64,000 bases of DNA, taken from Pseudomonas putida. Lineage in GTDB: Bacteria > Pseudomonadota > Gammaproteobacteria > Pseudomonadales > Pseudomonadaceae. Location of the stretch: assembly GCF_001976065.1 (NCBI RefSeq), contig NZ_MNAH01000004.1, positions 126,519 through 190,518 on the forward strand, written 5' to 3'. Made by a program: the position numbers and the translations under genes. The notes below the pieces were generated by a model. The model was not told where the DNA came from. It made no database searches and saw only the letters and a program-made list of their open reading frames with translations. Position 1 is the stretch's first letter. Each line of letters begins with the position of its first letter. Shown one piece after another: positions 50,293-59,722 of the stretch.

Positions 50293-50676
50293 ATGAGTGC
50301 TAAGGAAGAGATCAACATGCTGGGATATATCACTGCCGCGTATAGCGCCACTGATAAAGCCGGAACTTCTTACGAATTGAATATCACTTCCAGCATCGAC
50401 AGAAGTGGCGCCATGACAGGTACGTTACGTATTGGCGTTATTGACTACGTATTGGTCGGGGACTATCGGTTCAGAAATGCGAACGGCGTTCAAACCGACA
50501 TCTACTTTGCCGGGTCAAACACCCGTGACCATAACGCACGCTCTGGTTACTTTATTCTCGAAGCCATTAATCGACGTTATGAGTCACTCAAGGGAAAACG
50601 CGTCTATAGCGATCCTCATACTCAGGCGCTCTACGTAGTCGATATAGAATTTTTCAGAAATACCGCTCTTCAATAA
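50293..50676 (+). CDS. Hypothetical protein, 127 aa, AT-rich
   Basis: 127 aa with AAAGGAA before the ATG. Sequence is beta-rich: MLGYITAAYSATDKAGTSYELNITSSIDRSGAMTGTLRIGVIDYVLVGDYRFRN, then GYFILEAINRRYESLKGKRVYSD. No signal peptide and no cysteine. The repeated Gly/Ser-rich strands suggest a small beta-barrel or lectin-like domain; I do not recognise a family. Clearly more AT-rich than its neighbours. It lies between two terminators, so it is a single-gene unit, with its own palindrome upstream. Confidence 0.6.
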   Translation: MSAKEEINMLGYITAAYSATDKAGTSYELNITSSIDRSGAMTGTLRIGVIDYVLVGDYRFRNANGVQTDIYFAGSNTRDHNARSGYFILEAINRRYESLKGKRVYSDPHTQALYVVDIEFFRNTALQ

Positions 50677-50703
50677 AAAAACCCGCCTAATGGCGGGTTT
50701 TTT
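50676..50703. terminator. Bidirectional terminator
   Basis: AAAAAACCCGCC / GGCGGGTTTTTT with a TAAT loop, between the 127-aa gene and the convergent fba. Confidence 0.92.
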
Positions 50704-50719
50704 ATCAAGCACCTGAGGC

Positions 50720-51784
50720 TTAGTTGACCTTGGCGTTCAACTCACCTTTGAGGTAGCGCTGGAACATCGCTTCCAGGGAGATCGGCTTGATCTTCGAAGC
50801 GTTGCCTGCGGTACCGAAGGCTTCGTAACGGGCAATGCACACGTCGCGCATGGCAGTCACGGTGGCGCCGAAGAATTTACGTGGGTCGAATTCGCTCGGG
50901 TTGGTGGCCATCAGGCGACGCATGGCGCCGGTGGATGCCAGACGCAGGTCGGTGTCGATGTTGACCTTGCGCACGCCGTGCTTGATGCCCTCGACGATTT
51001 CTTCAACCGGTACGCCGTAGGTTTCTTTAATGTCGCCGCCGTACTGGTTGATGATCGCCAGCCACTCTTGCGGAACCGAAGACGAACCGTGCATGACCAG
51101 ATGAGTGTTCGGAATGCGCTTGTGGATCTCTTTGATACGGTCGATCGCCAACACGTCGCCGGTAGGCGGCTTGGTGAACTTGTAGGCGCCGTGGCTGGTG
51201 CCGATGGCGATGGCCAGGGCATCCACTTGAGTGCGCTTGACGAAGTCAGCGGCTTCTTCAGGGTCGGTCAGCATCTGGCTGTGATCCAGGACGCCTTCGG
51301 CGCCGATGCCGTCTTCTTCACCGGCCATGCCGGTTTCCAGCGAACCCAGGCAGCCCAATTCGCCTTCCACCGATACGCCGCAGGCGTGAGCCATGGCCAC
51401 GGTTTGTTGGGTGACGCGTACGTTGTAGTCGTAGTCGGTCGGGGTCTTGCCGTCTTCGCCCAGGGAACCGTCCATCATTACCGAGCTGAAGCCCAGCTGG
51501 ATGGAACGCTGGCAGACGTCAGGGCTGGTGCCGTGGTCCTGGTGCATGCACACCGGGATATGCGGGAATTCTTCGATTGCCGCCAGGATCAGGTGACGCA
51601 GGAACGGTGCGCCAGCGTATTTGCGAGCACCGGCCGAAGCCTGGACGATCACCGGGGAGTCAGTCTTGTCAGCGGCTTCCATGATGGCGCGCATCTGCTC
51701 AAGGTTGTTGACGTTGAAGGCTGGAACGCCGTAGCCGAACTCGGCTGCGTGGTCCAACATCTGGCGCATGCTGATAAGTGCCAT
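50720..51784 (-). CDS. fba: Fructose-bisphosphate aldolase, class II
   Basis: 354 aa. Zinc aldolase: VPAFNVNNLEQMRAIMEAADKTDSPVIVQASAGARKYAGAPFL, HIPVCMHQDHGTSPD (zinc His), SVMMDGSL, and the later LVMHGSSSVP and GVRKVNIDTDLRLA segments. Reversible condensation of DHAP with glyceraldehyde 3-phosphate (or E4P-linked reactions via sedoheptulose bisphosphate). Last gene of the tktA-epd-pgk-fba cluster on the minus strand, the usual Pseudomonas order. Confidence 0.95.
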   Translation of the reverse strand: MALISMRQMLDHAAEFGYGVPAFNVNNLEQMRAIMEAADKTDSPVIVQASAGARKYAGAPFLRHLILAAIEEFPHIPVCMHQDHGTSPDVCQRSIQLGFSSVMMDGSLGEDGKTPTDYDYNVRVTQQTVAMAHACGVSVEGELGCLGSLETGMAGEEDGIGAEGVLDHSQMLTDPEEAADFVKRTQVDALAIAIGTSHGAYKFTKPPTGDVLAIDRIKEIHKRIPNTHLVMHGSSSVPQEWLAIINQYGGDIKETYGVPVEEIVEGIKHGVRKVNIDTDLRLASTGAMRRLMATNPSEFDPRKFFGATVTAMRDVCIARYEAFGTAGNASKIKPISLEAMFQRYLKGELNAKVN

Positions 51785-51923
51785 TGTGTGTTTCTCTCCC
51801 GGTTTGGGTCGTTAATCGTGCCAGCCTGCCGTAGCGGCGGCGGCTATTCAAGTTATTGCAGATCGGGGGTTGGTCCGGGCTGCGAATTCGGTGGAGCAAA
51901 ATCTCAAGAACTACAGAGAACCC

Positions 51924-52013
51924 TGTGGGAGCGGGCTTGCTCGCGAATGCGATTTAACATCCAGCATCAATGCAAGCTGAACCACCGCTTTCGCGAGCAA
52001 GCCCGCTCCCACA
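51924..52013. repeat. REP pair upstream of fba
   Basis: Inverted GAGCAAGCCCGC-type copies with a ~46-bp spacer between the MliC-like gene and fba. Confidence 0.9.
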
Positions 52014-52033
52014 TCAGGTCCGTGGTATGTCAG

Positions 52034-52366
52034 TTACAGCGCCTTACAGCCACGGCCAATCAAATCATTGGTGGCGACCCAGTAGACCAGGCCTTCCTCA
52101 CCTTTTATGTGAAACGCCAGCATGTTGTCGCTGTACAGCGAACCCGACGCGCCCGGTTCCTGCTTCAGGCGATGGACCTGATCGGCCCCGCCCAGGCGCA
52201 CGTCGACCTCGTTGCGGCTGTCGTCGGTGTAGCGCCAGACCACTTTGGCCTGGCTGTCGCAGACCCAGGTGGTCCAGTCATCCGCCGGGGTGGACGACTG
52301 GAACGGGTTCCAGTTGGCGCACCCGCCCAGCACTGCCAGCGCCGTGATGGCGATAAAACCTTTCAT
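52034..52366 (-). CDS. MliC-like lipoprotein (C-type lysozyme inhibitor fold)
   Basis: 110 aa from the ATG at 52366, GAGGGAC upstream. Lipobox in AITALAVLGGCANWNP places an acylated Cys at the mature N-terminus. The mature part has WVCDSQAKVVWRYTDDSRNEVDVRLGGADQVHRL and a C-terminal Cys pairing (GRGCKAL), as in MliC domains. It probably sits in the outer membrane and may protect against C-type lysozyme; the function is inferred from fold. Confidence 0.75.
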   Translation of the reverse strand: MKGFIAITALAVLGGCANWNPFQSSTPADDWTTWVCDSQAKVVWRYTDDSRNEVDVRLGGADQVHRLKQEPGASGSLYSDNMLAFHIKGEEGLVYWVATNDLIGRGCKAL

Positions 52367-52422
52367 CCGTGTCCCTCGACTGACGGCAAACGCCGCCAGC
52401 CCTGAGTAAAGAGTCAGACCCG

Positions 52423-52644
52423 TCAAGGACAACCATGTTCCTTGGTGGGGGCCTGTGTCTCGTATTTGTCCAGGCCATCAGGTCCGGAACGCTTGTTGAG
52501 CACCGGGTTGGTTTCCGCCTGCCAGTCGGCCTGGTAGCAACCGTTCTTTGGCGCCGACGGTGCGGGGTCCGGCGTGGCTTTGGGATTACTCCCGCAAGCC
52601 GCCAGCAATCCCGCGACGATCAACAGCGCTAAGGTCTTGACCAT
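52423..52644 (-). CDS. Small lipoprotein, 73 aa
   Basis: From the ATG at 52644 (GGGAG upstream). Signal/lipobox MVKTLALLIVAGLLAACGSN, then a Pro-rich linker and a short domain with two cysteines (GCYQADWQ ... HGCP). No further homology recognised. It lies between pgk and the MliC-like gene, all on the minus strand. Confidence 0.72.
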   Translation of the reverse strand: MVKTLALLIVAGLLAACGSNPKATPDPAPSAPKNGCYQADWQAETNPVLNKRSGPDGLDKYETQAPTKEHGCP

Positions 52645-52679
52645 TTGAACACTCCCTTGCCTGGTCAAACGGGCGACCC

Positions 52680-53843
52680 TCAGGCCTTCGCCCGGCTTTC
52701 CAGGACTTCAACGGCTGGCAACACCTTGCCTTCGACGAACTCCAGGAACGCGCCGCCGCCGGTAGAAATGTAGGAGATTTGCTCGGCAACGCCATATTTA
52801 TCGATGGCCGCCAGGGTGTCGCCGCCGCCAGCAATGGAGAAAGCCGCGCTGTCCGCGATGGCCTGGGCCAGCACTTTGGTGCCGTTACCGAACTGGTCGA
52901 ACTCAAACACCCCGACCGGGCCGTTCCACAGGATGGTCTTCGACGATTTCAGCAGGTCGGCAAAGTTAGCCGCGGTCTGTGGACCAATGTCCAGAATCAT
53001 GTCGTCAGCGGCTACATCGGCGATCAACTTCACAGTGGCCGTCGCGCTTTCCGCGAATTCCTTGGCGACCACCACGTCCACTGGCAGCGGCACGCTGACT
53101 TTGGCGGCAATGGCACGAGCGGTGTCCAGCAGGTCCGGCTCGTACAGGGATTTGCCGACCGGGTGACCTGCAGCCGCCAGGAAGGTGTTGGCGATACCGC
53201 CGCCGACGATCAACTGGTCGCAGATCTGGCTCAGGCTGTTGAGCACATCAAGCTTGGTCGAGACCTTGGAGCCGGCCACGATGGCAGCCATCGGCTGGGC
53301 CGGGGCGCCGAGCGCCTTGCCCAGCGCGTCCAGTTCGGCAGCCAGCAGCGGGCCTGCAGCAGCAACCTTGGCGAACTTGGCCACGCCATGGGTCGATCCT
53401 TCGGCACGGTGCGCGGTGCCGAAGGCGTCCATCACGAACACGTCACACAGGGCCGCATATTGCTTGGCCAGGTCGTCGGCATTCTTCTTCTCGCCTTTGT
53501 TGAAGCGAACGTTTTCGAACAGCACGATGTCGCCGGCTTTCACGTCAACACCGCCCAGGTAATCAGCCACCAGCGGCACTTCGCGACCCAGAGCCTTGCT
53601 CAGGTAGTCGGCGACAGGCTTGAGGCTGTTCTCGGCCGAGAACTCGCCTTCGGTCGGACGGCCAAGGTGCGAGCAGACCATCACGGCCGCGCCTTTTTCC
53701 AGGGCCAGCTTGATGGTCGGCAGCGAAGCCAGGATTCGCGCATCGCTAGTGACAACACCGTCCTTGACTGGGACGTTGAGGTCTTCGCGAATCAGTACGC
53801 GCTTACCTTGCAGATCGAGGTCGGACATCTTCAACACGGTCAT
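52680..53843 (-). CDS. pgk: Phosphoglycerate kinase
   Basis: 387 aa from the ATG at 53843, AGGAA upstream. Substrate-binding N-domain (GKRVLIREDLNVPVKDGVVTSDARILASLPTI; HLGRPTEG), hinge, and ATP-binding C-domain (GGGIANTFLAAAGH, GPVGVFEFDQFGNGT, SIAGGGDTLAAIDKYGVAEQISYISTGGGAFLEFVEG). Transfers phosphate between 1,3-bisphosphoglycerate and ADP. Lies 26 bp downstream of epd. Confidence 0.95.
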   Translation of the reverse strand: MTVLKMSDLDLQGKRVLIREDLNVPVKDGVVTSDARILASLPTIKLALEKGAAVMVCSHLGRPTEGEFSAENSLKPVADYLSKALGREVPLVADYLGGVDVKAGDIVLFENVRFNKGEKKNADDLAKQYAALCDVFVMDAFGTAHRAEGSTHGVAKFAKVAAAGPLLAAELDALGKALGAPAQPMAAIVAGSKVSTKLDVLNSLSQICDQLIVGGGIANTFLAAAGHPVGKSLYEPDLLDTARAIAAKVSVPLPVDVVVAKEFAESATATVKLIADVAADDMILDIGPQTAANFADLLKSSKTILWNGPVGVFEFDQFGNGTKVLAQAIADSAAFSIAGGGDTLAAIDKYGVAEQISYISTGGGAFLEFVEGKVLPAVEVLESRAKA

Positions 53844-53869
53844 TGGTCGCATTTCCTGAGTAGCTGTTC

Positions 53870-54925
53870 TTAGAGAGCAGGTTTTGTAGAGGCTGTATGC
53901 AGATAGTGTTCCGCAACATCCAGCATTCGGTTGGCAAAACCCCATTCGTTATCGAACCAGGCCAGGATGTTCACCAGCCTTGGGCCGGAAACTCGAGTCT
54001 GACTGGCATCGACGATCGCCGAATGTGGGTCGTGGTTGAAATCACAGCTTGCATGGGGAAGCTCGGTGTAGGCCAACAGACCTTTGAGCGGGCCGCTGGT
54101 AGCCGCCTCGCGCAGGATCCGGTTGACCTCGGCGGCGTCGGTATCGCTCACGGTCTGCATCGTGATGTCGAGGCAAGACACGTTAACCGTCGGCACACGT
54201 ACGGCTTTGGCCTGAATTCGCCCGGCAAGTTCCGGCAGCAGGCGTTCAATGCCACGCGCCAGACCAGTGGACACCGGAATCACCGACTGAAACGCCGAAC
54301 GGGTGCGGCGCAGGTCTTCGTGATGGTAGGCATCGATCACCGGCTGGTCGTTCATGGCCGAATGGATGGTGGTGATCGACACGTACTCAAGACCGATGGC
54401 CTGGTCCAGCAGTCGCAACAGCGGCACGCCGCAGTTGGTGGTGCAGGAGGCGTTGGACACCAGCAGCTCCTCGCCGGTCAGGCAACCCTGGTTCACGCCG
54501 TAGACGATGGTGGCGTCGACATCCGCCTCGCTGGCCATCGGCTGGGAAAACAGCACCCGCGGCGCGCCGGCGTCGAGGAACCGTTGGCCGTCTTCGCGAG
54601 TGTGGTAGGCGCCGGAGCATTCCAGCACCAGATCGACGCCCAACGACGCCCAATCGATGCCTTCGGGAGTGGCACTGCGCAGGACCTTCACGCAATCGCC
54701 ATTAATATGCAGACAATCGCCATCGACCTTCACTTCACCGGGAAAACGCCCGTGGGTGGAGTCGAAGCGTGTCAGGTATTCGATACTGGCCATGTCGGCC
54801 AGGTCGTTGATCGCGACAATTTCAAACCCGGCCTTTTCGCGTCGCTCGAACAACGCACGCAAGACGCAACGACCAATCCGGCCGTAGCCGTTGAGTGCAA
54901 CTTTGTAGGGACGCGGTTGAGGCAT
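53870..54925 (-). CDS. epd: D-erythrose-4-phosphate dehydrogenase
   Basis: 351 aa. GAPDH-fold enzyme: YKVALNGYGRIGRCVLRALFE (NAD site) and VSNASCTTNCGVPLLRL (catalytic Cys). The position between tktA and pgk and the divergence from glycolytic GAPDH favour Epd, which makes 4-phosphoerythronate for pyridoxal phosphate synthesis. A glycolytic-type GAPDH activity cannot be excluded by eye. The ribosome site is weak (GAGAA). Confidence 0.88.
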   Translation of the reverse strand: MPQPRPYKVALNGYGRIGRCVLRALFERREKAGFEIVAINDLADMASIEYLTRFDSTHGRFPGEVKVDGDCLHINGDCVKVLRSATPEGIDWASLGVDLVLECSGAYHTREDGQRFLDAGAPRVLFSQPMASEADVDATIVYGVNQGCLTGEELLVSNASCTTNCGVPLLRLLDQAIGLEYVSITTIHSAMNDQPVIDAYHHEDLRRTRSAFQSVIPVSTGLARGIERLLPELAGRIQAKAVRVPTVNVSCLDITMQTVSDTDAAEVNRILREAATSGPLKGLLAYTELPHASCDFNHDPHSAIVDASQTRVSGPRLVNILAWFDNEWGFANRMLDVAEHYLHTASTKPAL

Positions 54926-54976
54926 GGGGTTCTCGATAGACGCAGTCAGACGAAATTCTTATGTGCAATTCGCCCA

Positions 54977-55068
54977 CTGTAGGAGCTGGCTTGCCAGCGA
55001 ATGGGCCCTCAGATTCAACGATGCTGTCGACTGAAAAGACGCCTTCGCTGGCTAGCCAGCTCCTACAG
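54977..55068. repeat. REP pair, second family (GCCAGC type)
   Basis: GTAGGAGCTGGCTTGCCAGC and the inverted GCTGGCTAGCCAGCTCCTAC flank a ~45-bp spacer between tktA and epd. Confidence 0.85.
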
Positions 55069-55103
55069 GGGACGGCGGCGGTGTTGAAACCGCCGCGTTT
55101 TGC

Positions 55104-57101
55104 TTAGTCTTCCAGCAGCTCTTCAGCCTGACCCAGGATGTTTTCCAGGGTGAAACCGAATTCTTCGAACAAGGCAGGCGCAGGCGCCGACTCGCCGTAG
55201 GTGGTCATGCCGATTACGCGACCTTCCAGGCCCACGTACTTGTACCAGTAGTCGGCGATGGACGCCTCGATGGCGATACGGGCGCTGACCTGCAACGGCA
55301 GGACCGATTGCTTGTAGCCGGCATCCTGAGCATCGAACACGCTGGTGCACGGCATGGAAACCACACGCACCTTGCGGCCCTGCTCGGTCAGTTTGTCGAA
55401 GGCCTGGACGGCCAGACCCACTTCGGAACCGGTGGCGATCAGGATCAGCTCAGGCTCGCCTGCACAGTCCTTGAGCACGTAGCCACCGCGGCTGATGTCG
55501 GCAATCTGCCCGGCATCACGGGTTTGGTGCTGCAGGTTCTGACGCGAGAAGATCAGTGCGGAAGGACCGTCTTTACGCTCCAGCGCATACTTCCAGCACA
55601 CCGCCGATTCAACGGCATCGGCCGGACGCCAGGTGTCGAGGTTCGGCGTGCAGCGCAGGCTGGCCAGTTGCTCGATTGGCTGGTGAGTCGGGCCGTCTTC
55701 GCCCAGACCGATGGAGTCGTGGGTGTAGACGTGGATCACGCGCTGCTTCATCAGGGCCGACATGCGTACCGCGTTGCGCGCGTATTCCATGAACATCAGG
55801 AAGGTCGCGCCGTAAGGCACCAGGCCGCCGTGCAGGGCAACGCCGTTCATGATCGCGGTCATGCCGAACTCGCGCACGCCGTAGTACATGTAGTTGCCGC
55901 TGGCATCGTCGGCGGTGACGCCTTTGCAACCTTTCCACAGGGTCAGGTTGGAACCGGCCAGGTCAGCCGAACCGCCGAGGAACTCAGGCAACAGCGGGCC
56001 GAACGCGTTCAGGGCGTTCTGGCTGGCTTTACGGCTGGCAATGGTTTCGCCCTTGGCGGCCACTTCGGCGATGTAGGCCGCGGCTTTTTCGCTGAAGTCA
56101 GCCGGCAGTTCACCGCTAAGACGACGGATCAGTTCGTTGGCTTCGGTCGGGAAGGCAGCGGAGTAGGCGGCAAAACGCTGGTCCCATTCGGCTTCGACCG
56201 CGCGACCGGCTTCTTTGGCGTCCCACTCGGCGTAGATGTCGGCCGGGATTTCGAACGGGCCGTGATTCCACTTCAGCGCCGCACGGGTCAGGGCGATTTC
56301 CGCGTCTCCCAGCGGAGCGCCGTGGCAGTCTTCCTTGCCTTGTTTGTTCGGCGAACCGAAGCCGATGGTGGTCTTGCAGCAGATCAGGGTCGGCTGCGGG
56401 CTCTTGCGCGCGGTCTCGATCGCGATCTTGATCTCTTCCGGGTCATGACCGTCGACGTTGCGGATCACTTGCCAGTTGTAGGATTCGAAGCGCTTTGGCG
56501 TGTCATCGGTGAACCAGCCTTCGACTTCACCGTCGATGGAGATGCCGTTGTCATCGTAGAAGGCGATCAGTTTGCCCAGGCCCAGGGTACCGGCCAGGGA
56601 GCTGACTTCGTGGGAGATGCCTTCCATCATGCAGCCATCACCCAGGAATACGTAGGTGTGGTGGTCGACGATGTTGTGGCCGGGACGGTTGAACTGCGCC
56701 GCCATGACTTTTTCAGCCAGGGCGAAGCCCACGGCATTGGCCAGGCCCTGGCCCAGTGGACCGGTGGTGGTCTCGACGCCTGGGGTATAGCCGAATTCCG
56801 GGTGACCCGGGGTACGGCTGTGCAGTTGGCGGAACTGTTTCAGGTCATCGATCGACAGGTCGTAGCCGGTCAGGTGCAGCAACGAGTAGATCAGCATCGA
56901 GCCGTGACCATTGGACAGCACGAAGCGGTCACGGTCGGCGAACGATGGATTGCTCGGGTTGTGCTTGAGGTAGTCGCGCCAAAGCACCTCGGCGATATCC
57001 GCCATACCCATAGGGGCACCGGGATGGCCGCTGTTGGCTTTTTGCACGGCATCCATGCTGAGGGCACGAATGGCGTTGGCACGCTCACGACGGCTAGGCA
57101 T
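55104..57101 (-). CDS. tktA: Transketolase
   Basis: 665 aa from the ATG at 57101 with AGGAG upstream. MPSRRERANAIRALSMDAVQKANSGHPGAPMGMADIAEVLWR, thiamine diphosphate motif GDGCMMEGISHEVSSLAGTLGLGKLIAFYDDNGISIDG, and the C-terminal TSVFDAQDAGYKQSVLP segment. Moves two-carbon units in the pentose phosphate pathway. First gene of the tktA-epd-pgk-fba cluster. Confidence 0.95.
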   Translation of the reverse strand: MPSRRERANAIRALSMDAVQKANSGHPGAPMGMADIAEVLWRDYLKHNPSNPSFADRDRFVLSNGHGSMLIYSLLHLTGYDLSIDDLKQFRQLHSRTPGHPEFGYTPGVETTTGPLGQGLANAVGFALAEKVMAAQFNRPGHNIVDHHTYVFLGDGCMMEGISHEVSSLAGTLGLGKLIAFYDDNGISIDGEVEGWFTDDTPKRFESYNWQVIRNVDGHDPEEIKIAIETARKSPQPTLICCKTTIGFGSPNKQGKEDCHGAPLGDAEIALTRAALKWNHGPFEIPADIYAEWDAKEAGRAVEAEWDQRFAAYSAAFPTEANELIRRLSGELPADFSEKAAAYIAEVAAKGETIASRKASQNALNAFGPLLPEFLGGSADLAGSNLTLWKGCKGVTADDASGNYMYYGVREFGMTAIMNGVALHGGLVPYGATFLMFMEYARNAVRMSALMKQRVIHVYTHDSIGLGEDGPTHQPIEQLASLRCTPNLDTWRPADAVESAVCWKYALERKDGPSALIFSRQNLQHQTRDAGQIADISRGGYVLKDCAGEPELILIATGSEVGLAVQAFDKLTEQGRKVRVVSMPCTSVFDAQDAGYKQSVLPLQVSARIAIEASIADYWYKYVGLEGRVIGMTTYGESAPAPALFEEFGFTLENILGQAEELLED

Positions 57102-57306
57102 CGCTGTTCTCCTGCGGGTTCTGAATCGAGAGTGATAAAAATGAAACGGAAAAAAGGCGAGCATTTTCCCTCACACGGACGCCTCGGGGCAATGACAGAA
57201 AGTCATCTGGAGGCGTTTTTCCCATGCTTGTTGACGGAATAGACGGGTGAAACCTTTCCGCTCTTGGTTTGTAGAGTTAACCAGTTCGTGAGAAGTGCCA
57301 TCTATC

Positions 57307-57336
57307 GATCAATATCAAAACTTTTTGATATTGATC
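57307..57336. promoter_or_regulatory. 30-bp perfect palindrome upstream of the ArsR/metK genes (candidate SahR operator)
   Basis: Arms GATCAATATCAAAA (57307-57320) and TTTTGATATTGATC (57323-57336) around a CT centre, ~38 bp before the regulator's ATG. The length and symmetry suit a dimeric ArsR-family repressor. The linked regulator and metK suggest S-adenosylhomocysteine control. Confidence 0.7.
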
Positions 57337-57373
57337 TTGCGATGCTTCCGGCGCGTGACTAGACTGCCGGCCT

Positions 57374-58369
57374 ATGAATTTACGTGCGCCCTCCATTCGC
57401 CAGGACGATTGTGATGAGCTGGCAGCCTTGTGCAAGGCCGGCGGCGATCCCTTGCGTCTGAATGTCTTGCGCGCACTGACCAACGATTCGTTCGGCGTAT
57501 TGGAACTGGCGCAGATCTTCGGCATAGGCCAATCAGGCATGAGTCATCACCTCAAGGTGCTGGCCCAGGCCGATCTGGTCGCCACCCGCCGTGAAGGCAA
57601 TGCGATTTTCTACCGTCGCGCCCTGCCCCACACCGAGTTGCCGGGGGGCAAACTGCACGCGGCCCTGCTCGAAGAAGTCGACAACCTGACCCTGCCTGCC
57701 GACGTGCAGATGCGGATCACTCAGGTACACAAGCAACGCGAGGCCGCCAGCCAGGACTTTTTCTCACGGGTCGCCGAGAAATTTCGCGCACAGCAGGACT
57801 TGATCGCCGGCCTGGCGCAGTACCGCGAAAGCGTGGTGGCCCTGCTCGACAAACTGAGCTTTGGCAGCGCTGCCACGGCAATCGAGGTCGGCCCCGGCGA
57901 CGGTGCCTTCCTGCCGGAACTGGCGCGGCGCTTCACCCAGGTCACGGCACTGGACAATAGCCAGGCCATGCTCGAACTGGCGCGCCAGGTGTGCGAACGC
58001 GATTCGCTGACTAACGTTAACCTGCAACTGGCCGATGCCCTGAACGGCGTCAGTCTGAAGGCCGATTGCGTTGTACTGAACATGGTGCTGCATCACTTTG
58101 CCGCGCCGGCCGATGCGCTCAAGCACATGGCCAATTTGTTGCACCCAGGCGGCAGCCTGTTGGTAACAGAGTTATGCAGCCACAACCAGAGTTGGGCCAA
58201 GGAGGCCTGCGGTGATCTCTGGCTGGGGTTTGAACAGGACGATCTGGCCCGTTGGGCCACCGCTGCGGGGCTCGTCCCCGGAGAAAGCCTCTATGTAGGC
58301 TTACGTAATGGTTTCCAGATCCAGGTCCGCCATTTTCAGCGGTCGGCTGGCGACACTCACCATCGGTAA
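57374..58369 (+). CDS. ArsR-family regulator fused to a SAM-dependent methyltransferase domain (SahR-like)
   Basis: 331 aa. The N-terminal ~100 residues are an ArsR winged HTH (DPLRLNVLRALTNDSFGVLELAQIFGIGQSGMSHHLKVLAQADLVATRREGNAIFYRR). Residues ~140-320 are a class I methyltransferase (AIEVGPGDGAFLPELARRFTQVTALDNSQAMLELARQ; DCVVLNMVLHHFAAPADALKHMANLLHPGGSLLVTE). Proteobacterial SahR repressors sense S-adenosylhomocysteine and control methionine-cycle genes; this one lies 18 bp before metK and next to a 30-bp palindrome. Confidence 0.82.
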   Translation: MNLRAPSIRQDDCDELAALCKAGGDPLRLNVLRALTNDSFGVLELAQIFGIGQSGMSHHLKVLAQADLVATRREGNAIFYRRALPHTELPGGKLHAALLEEVDNLTLPADVQMRITQVHKQREAASQDFFSRVAEKFRAQQDLIAGLAQYRESVVALLDKLSFGSAATAIEVGPGDGAFLPELARRFTQVTALDNSQAMLELARQVCERDSLTNVNLQLADALNGVSLKADCVVLNMVLHHFAAPADALKHMANLLHPGGSLLVTELCSHNQSWAKEACGDLWLGFEQDDLARWATAAGLVPGESLYVGLRNGFQIQVRHFQRSAGDTHHR

Positions 58370-58387
58370 TTTCAGGAAAACATCGAG

Positions 58388-59578
<1,191 letters not shown>

Positions 59579-59597
59579 GTCTTCCCAGTGGTACCCG

Positions 59598-59630
59598 AAA
59601 CCCCGCACGGTTCGCCGTGCGGGGTTTTTT
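59598..59630 (+). terminator. Rho-independent terminator of metK
   Basis: AAACCCCGCACGG / CCGTGCGGGGTTT with a TTCG tetraloop and six Ts. Confidence 0.95.
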
Positions 59631-59722
59631 CATGCCTGGAAACAAGCCGAAAAACAGCCACCAACCCAGCCGCCCACCACTGGCTAACCTTCAGGCACCT
59701 CCATTGAGCAAGGAAGCTCACA

